A stretch of DNA of 64,000 nucleotides from contig NC_073312.1 of the NCBI RefSeq assembly GCF_027595985.1, positions 9,373,926-9,437,925 on the forward strand, given 5' to 3'. The number at the start of each line of letters is the position of its first letter. The stretch's first letter is position 1. A model generated the notes under the pieces. The model saw nothing but the letters and a program-made list of their open reading frames with translations, was not told the origin of the DNA and ran no database searches. The translations under genes were made by a program, and so were the position numbers. Shown one piece after another: positions 45,373-56,524 of this stretch. The DNA is from Sorex araneus. Lineage: Eukaryota > Chordata > Mammalia > Eulipotyphla > Soricidae.

Positions 45373-46298
45373 ACTCCCTCCTTCAAGGTTTTAAAAAGAA
45401 AGTTTTTTCCCACATAATATGCATAAAGGTTATAAGTGAAAAATTTTTAGATTTTTCAAAGCCCTTTACATTTATATGTAGTTATTCTTGAACTATCAAT
45501 TTCTTCATGGAAGATCAGCCAATAAAAGTTATATTTACTTCCATCCAGTGATGATCATTTTTATTCAGGAGTGAGAGTTTGCCAACTACTTCATTTTTTA
45601 ACTGGCTATACAGAGATTAATCTGATTATGTACTAGCTATAGTCAACATGACTGGTGATTTGCCATATGTATGTGTCAATTTTTACATACATTTTAGTGT
45701 TTTATGTGTATATTTGAAGGACATTTTCACGTGTATTTGAACTCTGAAGATCATAAAGAGCATACTTTGGGAAAGCTTCTTGTCTCTGAAACTTCTTCTG
45801 AAAAATAATTAATATCTCTTACATCATGTAATTGGGAGCAATAGCACCCTTGACCCAGTGGGCTATTTAAACACTAAGTGCACTATAATTGTCCTACAAT
45901 ACATTTGCAAGTAGTGTTTTTAGAGATGCTGATACCCAAAGGAACACATCTTTCAAAGAGTTGGAATGAGTCTCCTTGGGGGACTTTCCTTAAAGAGGCA
46001 GCACCGTAGTAGAAGAAGGACCTGATCAAATCATTCTCATTCACTCACCGGAGGCATTATAACATTTAAACTTTTTGGAGGGGCAATATTGTTGCCTTTA
46101 AAGATACATCATTTTTAAGAAGCTGTGGATGTGCAAGTGACATACATATTTCTAGGCATATCAAGTCATAAAAATTTTTTTTTTCCCCAAAGGAATGCTC
46201 TTCAATTTTGTGTGTTATCCTGTCCTCAGGCAGGCAATTCTTATTTCCTTTTAAAATCACTACTCATGTATAAGTCACCATTTGTAGAAAGAATTTAT
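45373..46298. other. Intergenic, nothing recognised
   Basis: AT-rich sequence without coding or repeat signal that I can identify. Confidence 0.55.
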
Positions 46299-46433
46299 CT
46301 TGGGCCCCAGCCAGTGCTGCTGGGGCAGGAAACCTTGTTGTGCTTTGGGGGACCAAGTCGTGCCAGGGACTGAACCCAGGGCCGCCACGTGCAGAGTGTG
46401 GGCTCCAGCCCTTTGAACCAGCATTCTCCCCCC
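46299..46433 (-). repeat. Degenerate SOR-like SINE
   Basis: gggccccagccagtgctgctgg, ggggaccaagtcgtgccaggg, gactgaacccagggccgcc, ending tctcccccc; reversed form A order, diverged. Confidence 0.55.
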
Positions 46434-47617
46434 GCAAAAGGAATTTTTAAACTGGAAGGCAGTAAACATTTTGTAAAACCTCTTTGATCCCCGGTCTTAC
46501 ATACTTTCCATTCGTACTCAGTATGAGACAACCATGTATTTGACACAACTAACATGTTTTCACTCCCTTAATACAGATAATCAGAAAAGGAAAAACGCTC
46601 TCTTGAAGGGAATCCCTTCACTTTTGTACTGTAATTCTGGATTCTATTTAGCTCATTTATTTTTGTTGTTTGCTCTTGTATTTATTTCTCCAGAGGCAAA
46701 AACATGCCTTGCTCTCACCAACACACATTAAGTCATCACTTGATTTTCCAGATAGTGAAACTCAACAATCTTAGCCCTAGCTGGGTTTTGGGAAATCTCA
46801 GAAGAAATTCAGGCCCTCTAGGATGATATATTAGTAATGCCAGTTGTTCAACTCTGACTTTTGAACATTTCCTGAGTTGTGCTGGAGTGCTGTTACTGCT
46901 TTGTTTCTCACTCCTACTGCCAACTCCCACCCTGGAGATGGCAAAGTTTCAAGTGAGTGAAAGACTTATAAGCAAATTTATAATCATTCATAAATTTTAC
47001 AAAATAATTTAATCTTTTTAGAAACATATCCACTACTACAATTACCCTTTTTTAAAAAAATTACCCGTTTTTAAAAAGAGACATGAGGTCTTTTCAAAAT
47101 GCCATTTACAAAAATTCTAAACTTCATTACATTGGTTTTTATGATACTTTTTTGTAAGTTTCAGAGCCGTATTATTTCTTCCTGAAGACACTCATGTCAC
47201 TGCAAAGAGTGTTTCAACGCTTTAAAAATTCCTGAGAACAGTTTTCTTTAAAGTTGACACACAGTATAATGATTTGTTCTGTTACCACACATGGCCTTTT
47301 CTCAGAGCCGGAAAATATTCCCTTAAAAAAAAATCTTTAAACTTCCATTGGAATGATCTAAACTCAGGTCTTTTATTGTACATGGTTATCCATTATTAGT
47401 TCTCTATTAGTCCTGTTGAAATAATAGAGATATGAGTTGGTAAACTCATACCAACCACAGTATTGCAAAACTGTTTCCAACCAAGGAAAGGAAATTTATA
47501 GATATTGCAAGTGTTATCGTCCCTGAAAGAATGCACTGGAATCTGAGTGGTCTTTGACATTTGTAGTGTTGTTCTCCAGAATTGAGACAATTTCTTCTCT
47601 CCATGAGATTAAAAAAT
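46434..47617. other. Intergenic, nothing recognised
   Basis: AT-rich. No gene signal. Confidence 0.55.
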
Positions 47618-47798
47618 GGGTGCTAAAGTGATAGTACACTGGTAGGGCACTTGCCTTGTATGAGGAAGACCTGTGTTCGATCCCCGGCATCCCATGTGGT
47701 CCCCTGAGCACCGCCAGGTGTGACTCCTGAGAGCCAGGAATAACCCCTTAGCAGTGCCAGGTGTGGCCCCCAAACTAAAAAACCAACACAAAAACCAA
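47618..47798 (+). repeat. SOR-like SINE, form A
   Basis: gggtgctaaagtgatagtacac head, gtgttcgatccccggcatcc B box, ggtcccctgagcaccgccagg, gagccaggaataacccc and an A-rich end. Confidence 0.88.
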
Positions 47799-48714
47799 AA
47801 TCTATAAAGCTGTACTCTGTTCACTAAGGGTTTTCAATTCTCTTTCTTCTGACACAAATATTGGACTTTCAGACACTTCCTTATAAAAACATTTCAATGA
47901 AAAAACACTCTTCTTTCTCAGTTTTAAGTGCTGCAGTTGGTATTCTGGAAACTTGGAAACACTGAGAAAATCGGGAGAACAGGCTGTCCCCAATGAAAAG
48001 TTTAAAACCTAGTCCGAAAACAAAGAACACAAGACCTTAAGGTTTTATGGCCACTTTAAGTTGGAAAGGTGTATGTGAACCGATCATATTGTTCCACTCT
48101 TGAAATTGGTCTAGTCAAGGCACAAAAGGCATCAAGCCGTTCAATAAGTCAAGTGCCCACTGCACGCTAAGGCACCGTGGGGGATAATCCGTTATCCACA
48201 AGGCAAGTCAAAGAGCTTAAGAGTGTCCTTGGCAAAGGGGGGCAGGAACCGAAACGAATACCACAGAGGCACGATATGCCTCTCATCGTTGAGAAATCGA
48301 GGGACTAAGACTTAGAATTGTGCGCCAGCCACACAACACTAGGTCCCACCAAGGCCTTCACGGAGAAGTCACCGAGGCTGCCCAGATTTAAGTTCTTGCT
48401 CCAGGAAGCCAAGTGCCCATCAGGAGTTTCTGGCAGCGCCAGGACTTCAAGCCAGGCTTCTGCAGACTCGCTGGCCACCACCTGTATTTTCCCACGAGAT
48501 CTGGGTGTCCGTGTGTGATTTGTGTCCTTGGGTGCACGTGCGCGTGGAAGAGTGTCGTACATCTCGGCGAAGATCTGCTCTTCCAACAGTTGGGTGGGGG
48601 GAGCATCAGACCTTGCCCCGGGGTGTGGGGAACTTCAGGTCCCCATGGTGAAGTGGGTTTTTTGTTTTTTTTGTCGAATTAAGGGCGTATCAGTTATTTC
48701 TGGGGGCTGCCTTC

Positions 48715-48745
<31 letters not shown>

Positions 48746-48855
48746 CTGTGCGGAGGGGGGGTCCAAGGACGCCTTTGGAGGATGACCTCACATACCCATG
48801 TGAATAAAGTGGGTTTCAGGGAGGGGGCTCCATCAGAGGCCCGCGGATTACGGGG
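47799..48855. other. Upstream flank of RAB11FIP2, no gene
   Basis: GC content rises toward the promoter. A (GT)n tract at about 48717-48744 is preceded by cacgtg. A small ggataatccgttatcc palindrome is at 48182-48197. Reading frames here occur on both strands and I treat them as chance. Confidence 0.55.
48717..48744. repeat. (GT)n microsatellite
   Basis: About 14 GT units just upstream of the tandem repeat and CpG island. Confidence 0.95.
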
Positions 48856-49145
48856 AGAGACCAGGGGGCAGGTCCAAAGCCCCTCTGGAGCCCCCTATTG
48901 CTCACTTCCTCCTCCTCTGAGCAGGGGAGGGCATTCCCAGGCCGCAGGTGATGGGGACAGAGCAGAGGCCAGGTGCAGAGCCCCTCTGGAGCCCTCTATT
49001 GCTTACTCCGCCCCCCCCGCCCCCCAGCATGGGACGGCATCCCAAGACTGATGGAGACAGACCAGGGGCAGGGCCAGAGCCCCTTTGGGGCCCCCTATTG
49101 CTCACTTCCCCTCCTCTGGGCAGGGGAGGGCATTCCCAGGCCTCT
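48856..49145. repeat. Three-copy, ~100-bp promoter-proximal tandem repeat
   Basis: Units start near 48856, 48956 and 49055. Each carries gagacag-like, agcccctctggagccc, tattgctcact and gggcattcccagg words (the middle copy is more diverged: gacggcatcccaag). It abuts the CpG island. Confidence 0.88.
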
Positions 49146-49463
49146 TCTCCAAACCAGGCTCGGACCCGGGTGGGGAAAGCGTGCTCGGGGTCACAGGTCC
49201 CTAACGACCCCCGGAGCCAGCGCTTTCGCCACGCCCGCTCCAGGCCAGACCCCCCCGCATCCAGGATCCAGCCAAACCGGCTCCCGAAAGCCGCCACCAG
49301 GTCCCCGCGTCCCCACCGGGCCGGCCCCGGGGCCCGAGCGGCCCCTCTCCGGAGGGGCGCGACCCCCCGCAGCCCCCCGCCCGGGTCCCCGGCCGAGACG
49401 CCGCGCCGGAGCGGCCCGCGCAGCCCCGCCCCGCCGCGGCCACGCCCGCGCCGCGCGCCCGCC

Positions 49464-49477
49464 GTCGCCACGGCAAC
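49464..49477. promoter_or_regulatory. RFX-type X-box
   Basis: gtcgccacggcaac fits GTNRCC-N2-RGYAAC, the imperfect palindrome bound by RFX factors, which often control ciliary genes. Binding is inferred from the motif only. Confidence 0.6.
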
Positions 49478-49547
49478 CGGGGAGGTGCTGACCCCTGACC
49501 CCGCGGCCCCGCCCCCTGGCGTTCCCGTGCTCCGCACGGCGGCCAAC

Positions 49548-49556
49548 CCGGAAGTG
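49548..49556 (+). promoter_or_regulatory. ETS/GABP-type core promoter site
   Basis: ccggaagtg is the strong ETS-family (for example GABPA, ELK1) motif commonly found within tens of bases of CpG-island start sites. It lies directly before the (CCG)n tract. Confidence 0.6.
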
Positions 49557-49581
49557 CCGCCGCCGCCGCCGCCGCCGCCGC
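49556..49581. repeat. (CCG)n tract in promoter/5' UTR
   Basis: About 8 uninterrupted gcc/ccg units. A second tract in the other register (ggc)n lies at 49804-49823. Confidence 0.93.
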
Positions 49582-49803
49582 CCGGTGCTAGGAGCCGCCG
49601 GCCCGGCCAGGCCGAGCCCCGCGCCCGCCGCCCGCCCCGCGGCCTGTGCCGGCGTCGGGGCGGCCGACGCCCCCGCCCGAGAGGAGGAGCCGAGGCCCGG
49701 GGGAGGAGGGAGAGGCTGGAGCGCGGGAGCGAGGCCGCGCGAGCCGCCGGCGGTTCGTATTACCGGGGTCGGGAGGAGGAGCCGGGCCGGCGGGCGGCGC
49801 GGA

Positions 49804-49823
49804 GGCGGCGGCGGCGGCGGCGG
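49804..49823. repeat. (GGC)n tract in 5' UTR
   Basis: About 6-7 ggc units interrupted downstream by ctgcgg. Short and probably within the transcript leader. Confidence 0.9.
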
Positions 49824-50059
49824 CTGCGGGGAGGGAGGCCGAGCGCGGCCCCCCGGGGACCCGCGCGCGCTCGGGGGGTCGCACCGCGCCCGCCACCTGC
49901 GCCGCACGCCGGGGCCCGGTAGGCGCGGCCGGGTGAGGGTCGGGCCCCTGCGCCCCTCGGGAGGAACGGGGACCCCTCCCCGCCCCGCGGCGGCCTGACA
50001 GCGGCCCGGGAGAAGTTGGGCGGCAGCTCGGACTTGGCCCGGCCCGGCGCCCCCCGAGG

Positions 50060-50068
50060 ATGCTGTGA
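50060..50068 (+). promoter_or_regulatory. Minimal upstream ORF (Met-Leu-stop)
   Basis: ATG CTG TGA with A at -3, 91 bases before the RAB11FIP2 start codon. It is the only upstream ATG I see between about 49550 and the main start, so it is probably within the leader. Such tiny uORFs can lower or condition main-frame translation; that effect here is inference. Confidence 0.7.
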
Positions 50069-50159
50069 TTCAGGAATCAGCGCCCCCCCCCTCCACCTCC
50101 CCCCGACTCCCCCCCGCACCGGCTGCACTGCCCGGCTCCGAGCCGCGACGAGGGGCAGG

Positions 50160-50512
50160 ATGATGCTCTCGGAACAAGCCCAAAAGTGGTTCCCAACCCA
50201 CGTGCAGGTGACAGTGCTCCAAGCCAAAGATCTGAGGCCCAAAGGCAAAAGTGGCACCAATGACACATACACGATCATTCAGCTGGGCAAGGAGAAGTAC
50301 TCCACCTCCGTGGCGGAGAAAACCCTGCAGCCGGTCTGGAAGGAAGAGGCCTCTTTCGAGCTCCCCGGCCTGCTCATGCAGGGGAACCCCGAGAAATACA
50401 TTCTCTTCCTCATAGTGATGCACAGGTCCCTGGTGGGCCTGGATAAGTTTCTAGGGCAGGTGGCAATCAATCTCAATGACATCTTTGAGGACAAAGAAAG
50501 AAGGAAAACAGA
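50160..50512 (+). CDS. RAB11FIP2: Rab11 family-interacting protein 2, exon 1 coding part
   Basis: Encodes residues 1-117 and two bases of Glu118. It begins with two adjacent ATGs (Met-Met-Leu-Ser-Glu); I chose the first because the family starts MMLSEQ and A lies at -3. The upstream frame stays open for about 140 bases but contains no ATG. This exon is most of the C2 domain, which in this family binds phosphatidic acid and phosphoinositides and directs Rab11 vesicles to the plasma membrane. Recognisable pieces are VQVTVLQAKDL (16-26), GTNDTYTIIQLG (32-43), TLQPVWKEEASFELP (55-69) and GLDKFLGQV (93-101). The donor gtaagt starts at 50513, leaving a phase 2 intron. Codon use and GC content fall quickly across the exon as the CpG island ends. 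Confidence 0.97.
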
Positions 50513-50588
50513 GTAAGTCATTTATTTTAATTTGGGGGAGCGTCACTTACATTTTGACATCTTATTTCTGGCTTTTCTTTCTCTTTCC

Positions 50589-50589
<1 letters not shown>

Positions 50590-50644
<55 letters not shown>

Positions 50645-50658
50645 TCCTTCTTTCTTTC

Positions 50659-50729
<71 letters not shown>

Positions 50730-50790
50730 CTCTTTCTCCCTTTCTCTTGTTCTCTCTTCCTCTCTTTCTCTCTTTCTTTTCTTTTCTTTT
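50590..50790. repeat. (CTTT)n polypyrimidine tract at intron 1 start
   Basis: About 200 bp of CTTT units with a few CCTT/CTCT changes, starting about 77 bases after the exon 1 donor. The transcript strand carries the pyrimidines. Confidence 0.97.
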
Positions 50791-53506
50791 CCTGGGCTTG
50801 GAAATAATCTGTCAACCCCGGGCATTGATTTTTGCACGGAAATATATGCCCAGATGCCCAGTTTTTAAGCACCATGTTTGCATGGATCCGAAGTTTGGAA
50901 AATAACCGTCGTGAAGAAACATTTTTTAAAATGGATGAGCGATCTGTTCTCACTCCTGTTGGAAATAAGCATGTTAAATGGTTGGATAGTTTGAGCTGGA
51001 TTTGTCATACAGATTTCACTCACTAGAGGAGGCGATCCAGGCGAGCACAGCGTTGACCAGCTAAAGTTGATGTGGGTAGTTAGGGTCTTGAAACATTGTA
51101 GTTTTTGTAGACATTTGGTAGTTACCTACCTGTATGTATCTACCTGCTTGTATCTGTATGGAGCACTTTGAGGCTGTTTAAAAAACCAAAGTAGCACTCA
51201 TTTCATTTTAGCATTAGAATTACAGTTACTTGGCCTGTATTTTAGCTCAACCGTGTTTTTAGGGTCAGTACATCTTGATAGAGTCTAATACAATTCAAAG
51301 AATGAAGAAAGGGTGGGGTGGGGACAGTGAAAGTACAGCAAACATTATTCACTTTGTCCACACTGACTTTTCCCCTTGAGTTTACAATAATATCGCAACT
51401 GGTACATTACTTCAGAATTAGCTCTGCAAAGCCTGTGTGTTTCGACCTTATTAAATGCTGTCAGAATGGATACTGATTAAATTGTAATCAGATGATTTCA
51501 CGACACCTTCAATTAAAACATGACCTTAGTAATAGGACTTTCAAGCATAGGATAGATGTCTTCTACTTTCAAAGTTGTAATGTAAATTGATGCTAGAATA
51601 TTATGTCTTACATTGAAAAATACTCTCAGAGATATCCCTTTTAAAACTTTCCAATATTTATAGGCTGAGGAACTTTAGTAGTGTTGAAATTTATGAGAAA
51701 AATACAGCTGAATTAATAGGAGTGTTCAGTTTTCCAAAATGGTGACTTTGGTTTAATTTTTTTTTAAGTCATACCAGAAATGTATTTGCCCTTTGAGAAA
51801 CTTCTAAAATAATGATAACTTTCTTGACATTCATATTCATTTCATCTATTTTAAAACAACCTTATCTTACTCTTTTCTGTGTATCTGTTTCTACAAACTT
51901 CTCTTTATTGGAGTTTATGGTTACTTTTTATTTATTTTATAAAAGTATTTTTATAAAACTTCAGTTTCATTTGTTCTTCGTCCTTGACTGACATTGGATC
52001 TCTTATAGGAATTAAATTGAATCAGTATAAATTCTTTAGGTAAACCTGGCCATTTGTTGTGTTTTAAAATTAGTCGTTAGGTTTTATTTAATACCAAAAC
52101 CATGCCTAAAAGGCTACAGAGTAATGTATTTTTTTTAGTTGAATCTCGGTGAGATACAGATTTACATTACTTTTTAAAATCAGGTCTTTACCGAAGGTCT
52201 AATATCAGGTAGGGTGAAAAATTAGATGAGAAACAAAGGCTGCCAGAGGAAAATCAGTAGATACTTAAACTAGTTGAAGAAATGAAAATATTTTGAGGAA
52301 AAGGGGAGAAAGTTTTTTTTTTTAAATATAGGGGTGAATATATCTCCGATTAAATAAAAATGTTTCGAGCGTGATGTTTGGTTTCCTCTGGGTTCTTTAG
52401 TTAAGTTAAAATTTTAGATTAAAATGTGAAAAATGGATAATTACCAAATAATTTGTTTTAAATGGCCAGTCTTGGATTATAATATTTGATGTAATATTTA
52501 AAGTTTTTTAAAATGTAAACTTTTCAGTTTATTATAGCGTCAGATTCTGTGCTACTCTAGTTAGTTTTCATGACAGCTGTATCATGCACAGGCCTCTCTG
52601 CAGTAGAATCTCTCCAAGTGAAAGTAGTCCCACGTGTTGGCACCAGCCGGACAAAATAAGCTTAAAAAGTTTTTTTGTTGCATTCTATATCTTTAGCAAC
52701 ATCATAATTGCCATGAATTTGACTCTGATAGTTTTTGTTTTCCCTATTGAAGTTCTTCGTACAGAATTGAGTAAAATGATTTTGGGGAGATGCTTACGTG
52801 TTCCACAGGACTTGTGACATTATTACAGTCAAAGTTATTTTTTTTTTATTTTATTAAATCCTCAACCTTTTCTTTTTTTGTGGATAAATAGGGACCATAT
52901 ATTTGATGAGATAGCTTTATTGGTAATATTTCTAGTTTTTTAATATATTTAATAGCTTCCTTTTCCAGCACAGCTGTACATGTGGCACTGTAAGAGACAC
53001 ACTTGAGCCACGGGTATATTGCGAGAAAGATATTAATATTCTGCACGTTGCTGAGCCTCGTAAGCATAGTCCCAAGTGCTTTTTTTGAAAACCAGTAAAC
53101 GTGATGAAGGCTTCCAGCTGATTTTGAAAGTCCATGAAAGTGTGGGGAGTGACACTTCTTACTTTTGACACCGAAGACAACTATTTATAGCTTGTCTTCC
53201 ACGGGGGTCCTGGTGGGCAAAGAAGTGTGACGACTAAAATGAATATTTCACTTTTACCTTGAAATCAAATCCTTTTTCACCCCCTTTTTTTAGGAAGGGC
53301 CCCCCAGGGAAGGACCTGAGCCAGAACACTCAGAGTGGGGTTGGAAAGGCGACTTCTGTATTTCCCACTTCAATGGCTGTCTGGGTTGCTTTTGGCATGA
53401 GATTTAAGGAAATAATACAGTGTTTAATAATAGAATGGTAAAATTGTTCATGCTGTTAGGTAATATCTGTTGAATTTTTTTTTTTTTACTATATAAGTGA
53501 TGTTGA

Positions 53507-53507
<1 letters not shown>

Positions 53508-53542
<35 letters not shown>
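53508..53542. repeat. (TG)n microsatellite in intron 1
   Basis: About 17 TG units. Confidence 0.95.
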
Positions 53543-53543
<1 letters not shown>

Positions 53544-54163
53544 TTGTGTTTAATGTTCATGAAATGTAATAACCCTCCAAGTCCGAGGAGTTAGGAATGA
53601 CTCAAATGTAAGCCATTTTTAAGACTTCTGTGTGCCTTGCTGTCATGCACCTGCGTCCTGCCCTCTGGCACCCTCGCTGCCAATCTTGTCCCATTTCTGA
53701 CCACACAGCACCAATTGCTTGGGAATAGTTCCCACATGTGTGGTGGTTTTGGAGTATGGACCTGTGCCCACTAAAATGAAGCAGAGGCCGTCTAGAGTTA
53801 AAATCCAGCACTTCCAGAGGCGGGAAAAAACAATAACCGAACACACAGCATTAATCCACTAGGCCGCCAGTGCTGTGTCTTCATTTTTATCTCTCTGAAG
53901 TCTGAGAAAACAAGACTCTTTCTGGAGTGATTCTTGAAGGTCTCATTAAGACTTCCTGATGATATCACTTTCAAGTAAAGCAGCAAAAGCTACTTGTCCT
54001 GTCTCTCTATTTTACACCAGGATATTTGCTAAAGGCCTTCATGATTTTACTTTGGGGGGGAGAGGAAAATGGATAAAAGCAGTATTTCCAGATTGTACTC
54101 CAACACTGACTTGCTTTATTCTTTTGAGCTTGTATCTTCAGCCTTTCTCAACCCAAAGCAGCA

Positions 54164-54294
54164 CAACACACACACACACAGAGTGAGAGAGGAGAGAGGA
54201 GAGAGAGAGAGAGGGAGAGAGGAGAGAGGAGGAGAGAGAGAGGGAGGGGGAGAGAGAGAGAGGGAGGGAGGGAGGGAGAGAGAGAGAGAGGGAA

Positions 54295-54332
<38 letters not shown>

Positions 54333-54336
54333 TTGT
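54164..54336. repeat. (CA)n then (GA)n purine-rich tract in intron 1
   Basis: A short CA run is followed by about 155 bases of GA/GGGA purine-rich sequence on the plus strand. Confidence 0.95.
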
Positions 54337-54599
54337 AGCTCAGTTATTTAAAAGTATAGCTTTAGAAGCTTTAGAAGTATAAATGCAGTCTTTAGCCCCC
54401 TGCCTTCAAGGAGCCTGCACTCTAGCAATGGCAAACTGGCATTGCCTTCTGCGTTTGTGTTGCCTGCTGAACTAGAGCAGTCTGGGATACTTGGCTGGCA
54501 CTGGGCTTAACCTTACTAGCACATGTGCTTCACCAGTATGAAAGCATCGTTCCTGTGCAGGTGTTACTCATCAGCTTTGGAGTTTTTCCTTACTGGCTT

Positions 54600-54718
54600 T
54601 AATCTGACATCGGGAAGTTAAGTTATATGCTGTTCCTCAATTTCCTCACATATAAAATAAGAATGTTAGCGTAGATGATTTATTTGGTTTTATTTTGAAG
54701 ATTCAATAAATTTTGATG
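54600..54718 (+). repeat. MIR relic
   Basis: gaagttaagttatatgctgttcctcaatttcctcacatataaaataagaatg followed by gttttattttgaagattcaataa matches the second half of MIR on the plus strand. Confidence 0.65.
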
Positions 54719-55963
54719 ACTCTTTTTCCATTTATTGGATTATTGGCTTAAGATTTTCAGAGATTTCCTTTGATTTGTCATGCGCATGGGTGTTCCTTCA
54801 GCTTGCAGTGTGTTTTTGTTGTTATTGTTGCTGAGTTTTGTTTAGGTTCCGCTATAGTTTCTTGCAAAGTGCATTCGACTACTTTTGTGTAACTTGAAAT
54901 GTTACAGAATATTTCTAAGGTGCCATTCCTGGGAAGTATTCCTCCCCATCCTCCCCATCATGAAAACGGCCATTTCCCAAAACTGAGTTAATCGGTACCT
55001 GATCTTTCATTCCCAGGCTTCCGGGGTGCTCAGTCTGACATCACAATGGCCAAAATTTGACTCTGAATTGTACTCTTAATATTGACTCCCTATAAATTTA
55101 ATAAGCCCTACTACAGAGGTCATTGCTGTCACTTTTCTATCCCTGCATCTTCGGTTTCTGTCCTCTGCCCCAATAAGGGATCTCAGGGTCTCAGGTTAGT
55201 GTTTTCTGTTATAAAATATTTTAGAGTGTCTTCAATTCCTTGTTTTGATGCCACTAGACTTTAGTTGATTGACAGTATACAAATATCCAGACAGCATTTT
55301 TCTGTGTATTTGCTGCTAAGATGTAACTGGTGTATTTATTTTGCATTTTCTCTTGCCGTGAGGGCCTGTGACCTACCTTCCATGTGACACATGGTAAAAA
55401 TGTCTGTCTGGATGGCAATGATGAGAGGAAGAACGAACTTAACACTAGATCAGAGTTCCCTTGTAGCTGAAAATTTGTTACACTCGATTGATTAGAGCTG
55501 TATTTAAATAATAACTCATCTTCAGGACTGGGTATTTATGCTGTTGAAACACTGGAAACTTTCTGGATGTGATTGTGATTGCAGCTTTGGGCTTTTGCCT
55601 TATAGAATGGCCACTTGTAACACCAAAAAGTAGAGACTTTCTCATGGAAAAAAAATGACTGTACACAAACCAAAATAAGCCTGACTTTTCAAGTACATCT
55701 ATTTAAAATGGAAAGTGTGATACATTAAAATGTCTAGAAACATAAGATTAATTCAAGTTAAATAGTTTGTATTCATTATTGCCACAGCAGCAGTAGTAAA
55801 CAAAACAGATTGTAGCAGAAAGAGCTTAAGTTTGTCCTTCAAAATCTCCTTAAATGTATTGCTGTGTGCCACTTACCTCTTACTTATTTTGCATATTTTA
55901 TGTAGTAAAAGGCTTCGATTCATGAGCAGTTTTCATAACTACTAAACTATAATTATCTGCAAT

Positions 55964-56046
55964 ATTAAAACAGTAACAAGTCTCACAATGGAGACGTTGC
56001 TGGTGCCCGCTCGAGCAAATTGATGAACAACGGGACCACAGTGCCA
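55964..56046 (+). repeat. SOR-like SINE, form B, 3' fragment
   Basis: Starts within the body (aaaacagtaacaagtctcac) and ends gggaccacagtgcc; the tRNA-like head is missing, so the copy is 5'-truncated. Confidence 0.85.
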
Positions 56047-56072
56047 TATTAACACCTCATTTTATCAAAAAA

Positions 56073-56249
56073 ATTTTTTTTTTTTTCTTTTTGGGTCACA
56101 TCTGGCAATGCACAGGGGTTACTCCTGGCTTTGCACTCAGGAATTACAACTGGCGGTGCTCAGTGGACCATATGGGATGCTGGGAATCGAACCTGGGTCG
56201 GCCACGTGCAAGGCAAACGCCCTACCCGCTGTGCTATCTCTCCAGCCCC
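56073..56249 (-). repeat. SOR-like SINE, form A
   Basis: T tract, tttttgggtcacatctgg, body, gggaatcgaacctgggtcgg and tctccagcccc in reverse. An imperfect flank pair (ttttatcaaaa / ctttaccaaaa) may be a diverged target duplication. Confidence 0.9.
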
Positions 56250-56307
56250 CTTTACCAAAATATTTTGGGATGGGAATTAAATATTATACTGTTTAAAATA
56301 GGGTCAT

Positions 56308-56524
56308 TGGGCTGAAGCAACAGTACAGCAGGTAGGGCACTTGCTTTGCCTGTGGTCAACCAGGATTGGATTCTGGGGATCCCATCTGGCCTCCAGGCCC
56401 CTCCAGGAGTGATCCCTGAGTACACAGTCGGGAGTGATCCCTGAGTACACAGTCGGGAGTGATCCCTGAGTACACAGTCGGGAGTGATCCCTGGGCGTAG
56501 CCATGTGTGGCCCAAACCAAAAAC
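56308..56524 (+). repeat. SOR-like SINE with internal 25-bp tandem repeat
   Basis: Form A order with the head decayed. The ggagtgatccctgagtacac part is tandemly expanded: three identical 25-bp units at 56406-56430, 56431-56455 and 56456-56480, then a partial fourth. Lies about 440 bp before exon 2. Confidence 0.92.

Larger units (their letters stand above)
49150..50159 (+). promoter_or_regulatory. RAB11FIP2: CpG island promoter and 5' UTR of RAB11FIP2
   Basis: About 1 kb with very high GC and dense CpG, ending at the RAB11FIP2 start codon; this is the only CpG island in the window. No TATA box is obvious. An ETS-type site (49548-49556), an X-box (49464-49477), GC boxes such as ccccgcccc and two CCG/CGG tracts lie inside. 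The transcription start cannot be read from sequence; by distance from the ETS site I guess about 49560-49650, with the 5' UTR running unspliced to 50159. Long reading frames on both strands are expected in such GC-rich sequence and do not imply genes. Confidence 0.85.

Noticed and set aside
48902..49998. Several long frames (up to 324 codons) on both strands
   Set aside because: CpG-island composition removes stop codons in all frames; the residues are Pro/Arg/Gly/Ala-rich with no domain, and they overlap the promoter and the tandem repeat.
50016..50159. N-terminal extension of RAB11FIP2
   Set aside because: The frame is open upstream of 50160 but has no ATG; the family begins at MMLSEQ.
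50476..50953. 130-136 codon open frames downstream of exon 1
   Set aside because: They run from intron sequence through the (CTTT)n tract and show only low-complexity residues.
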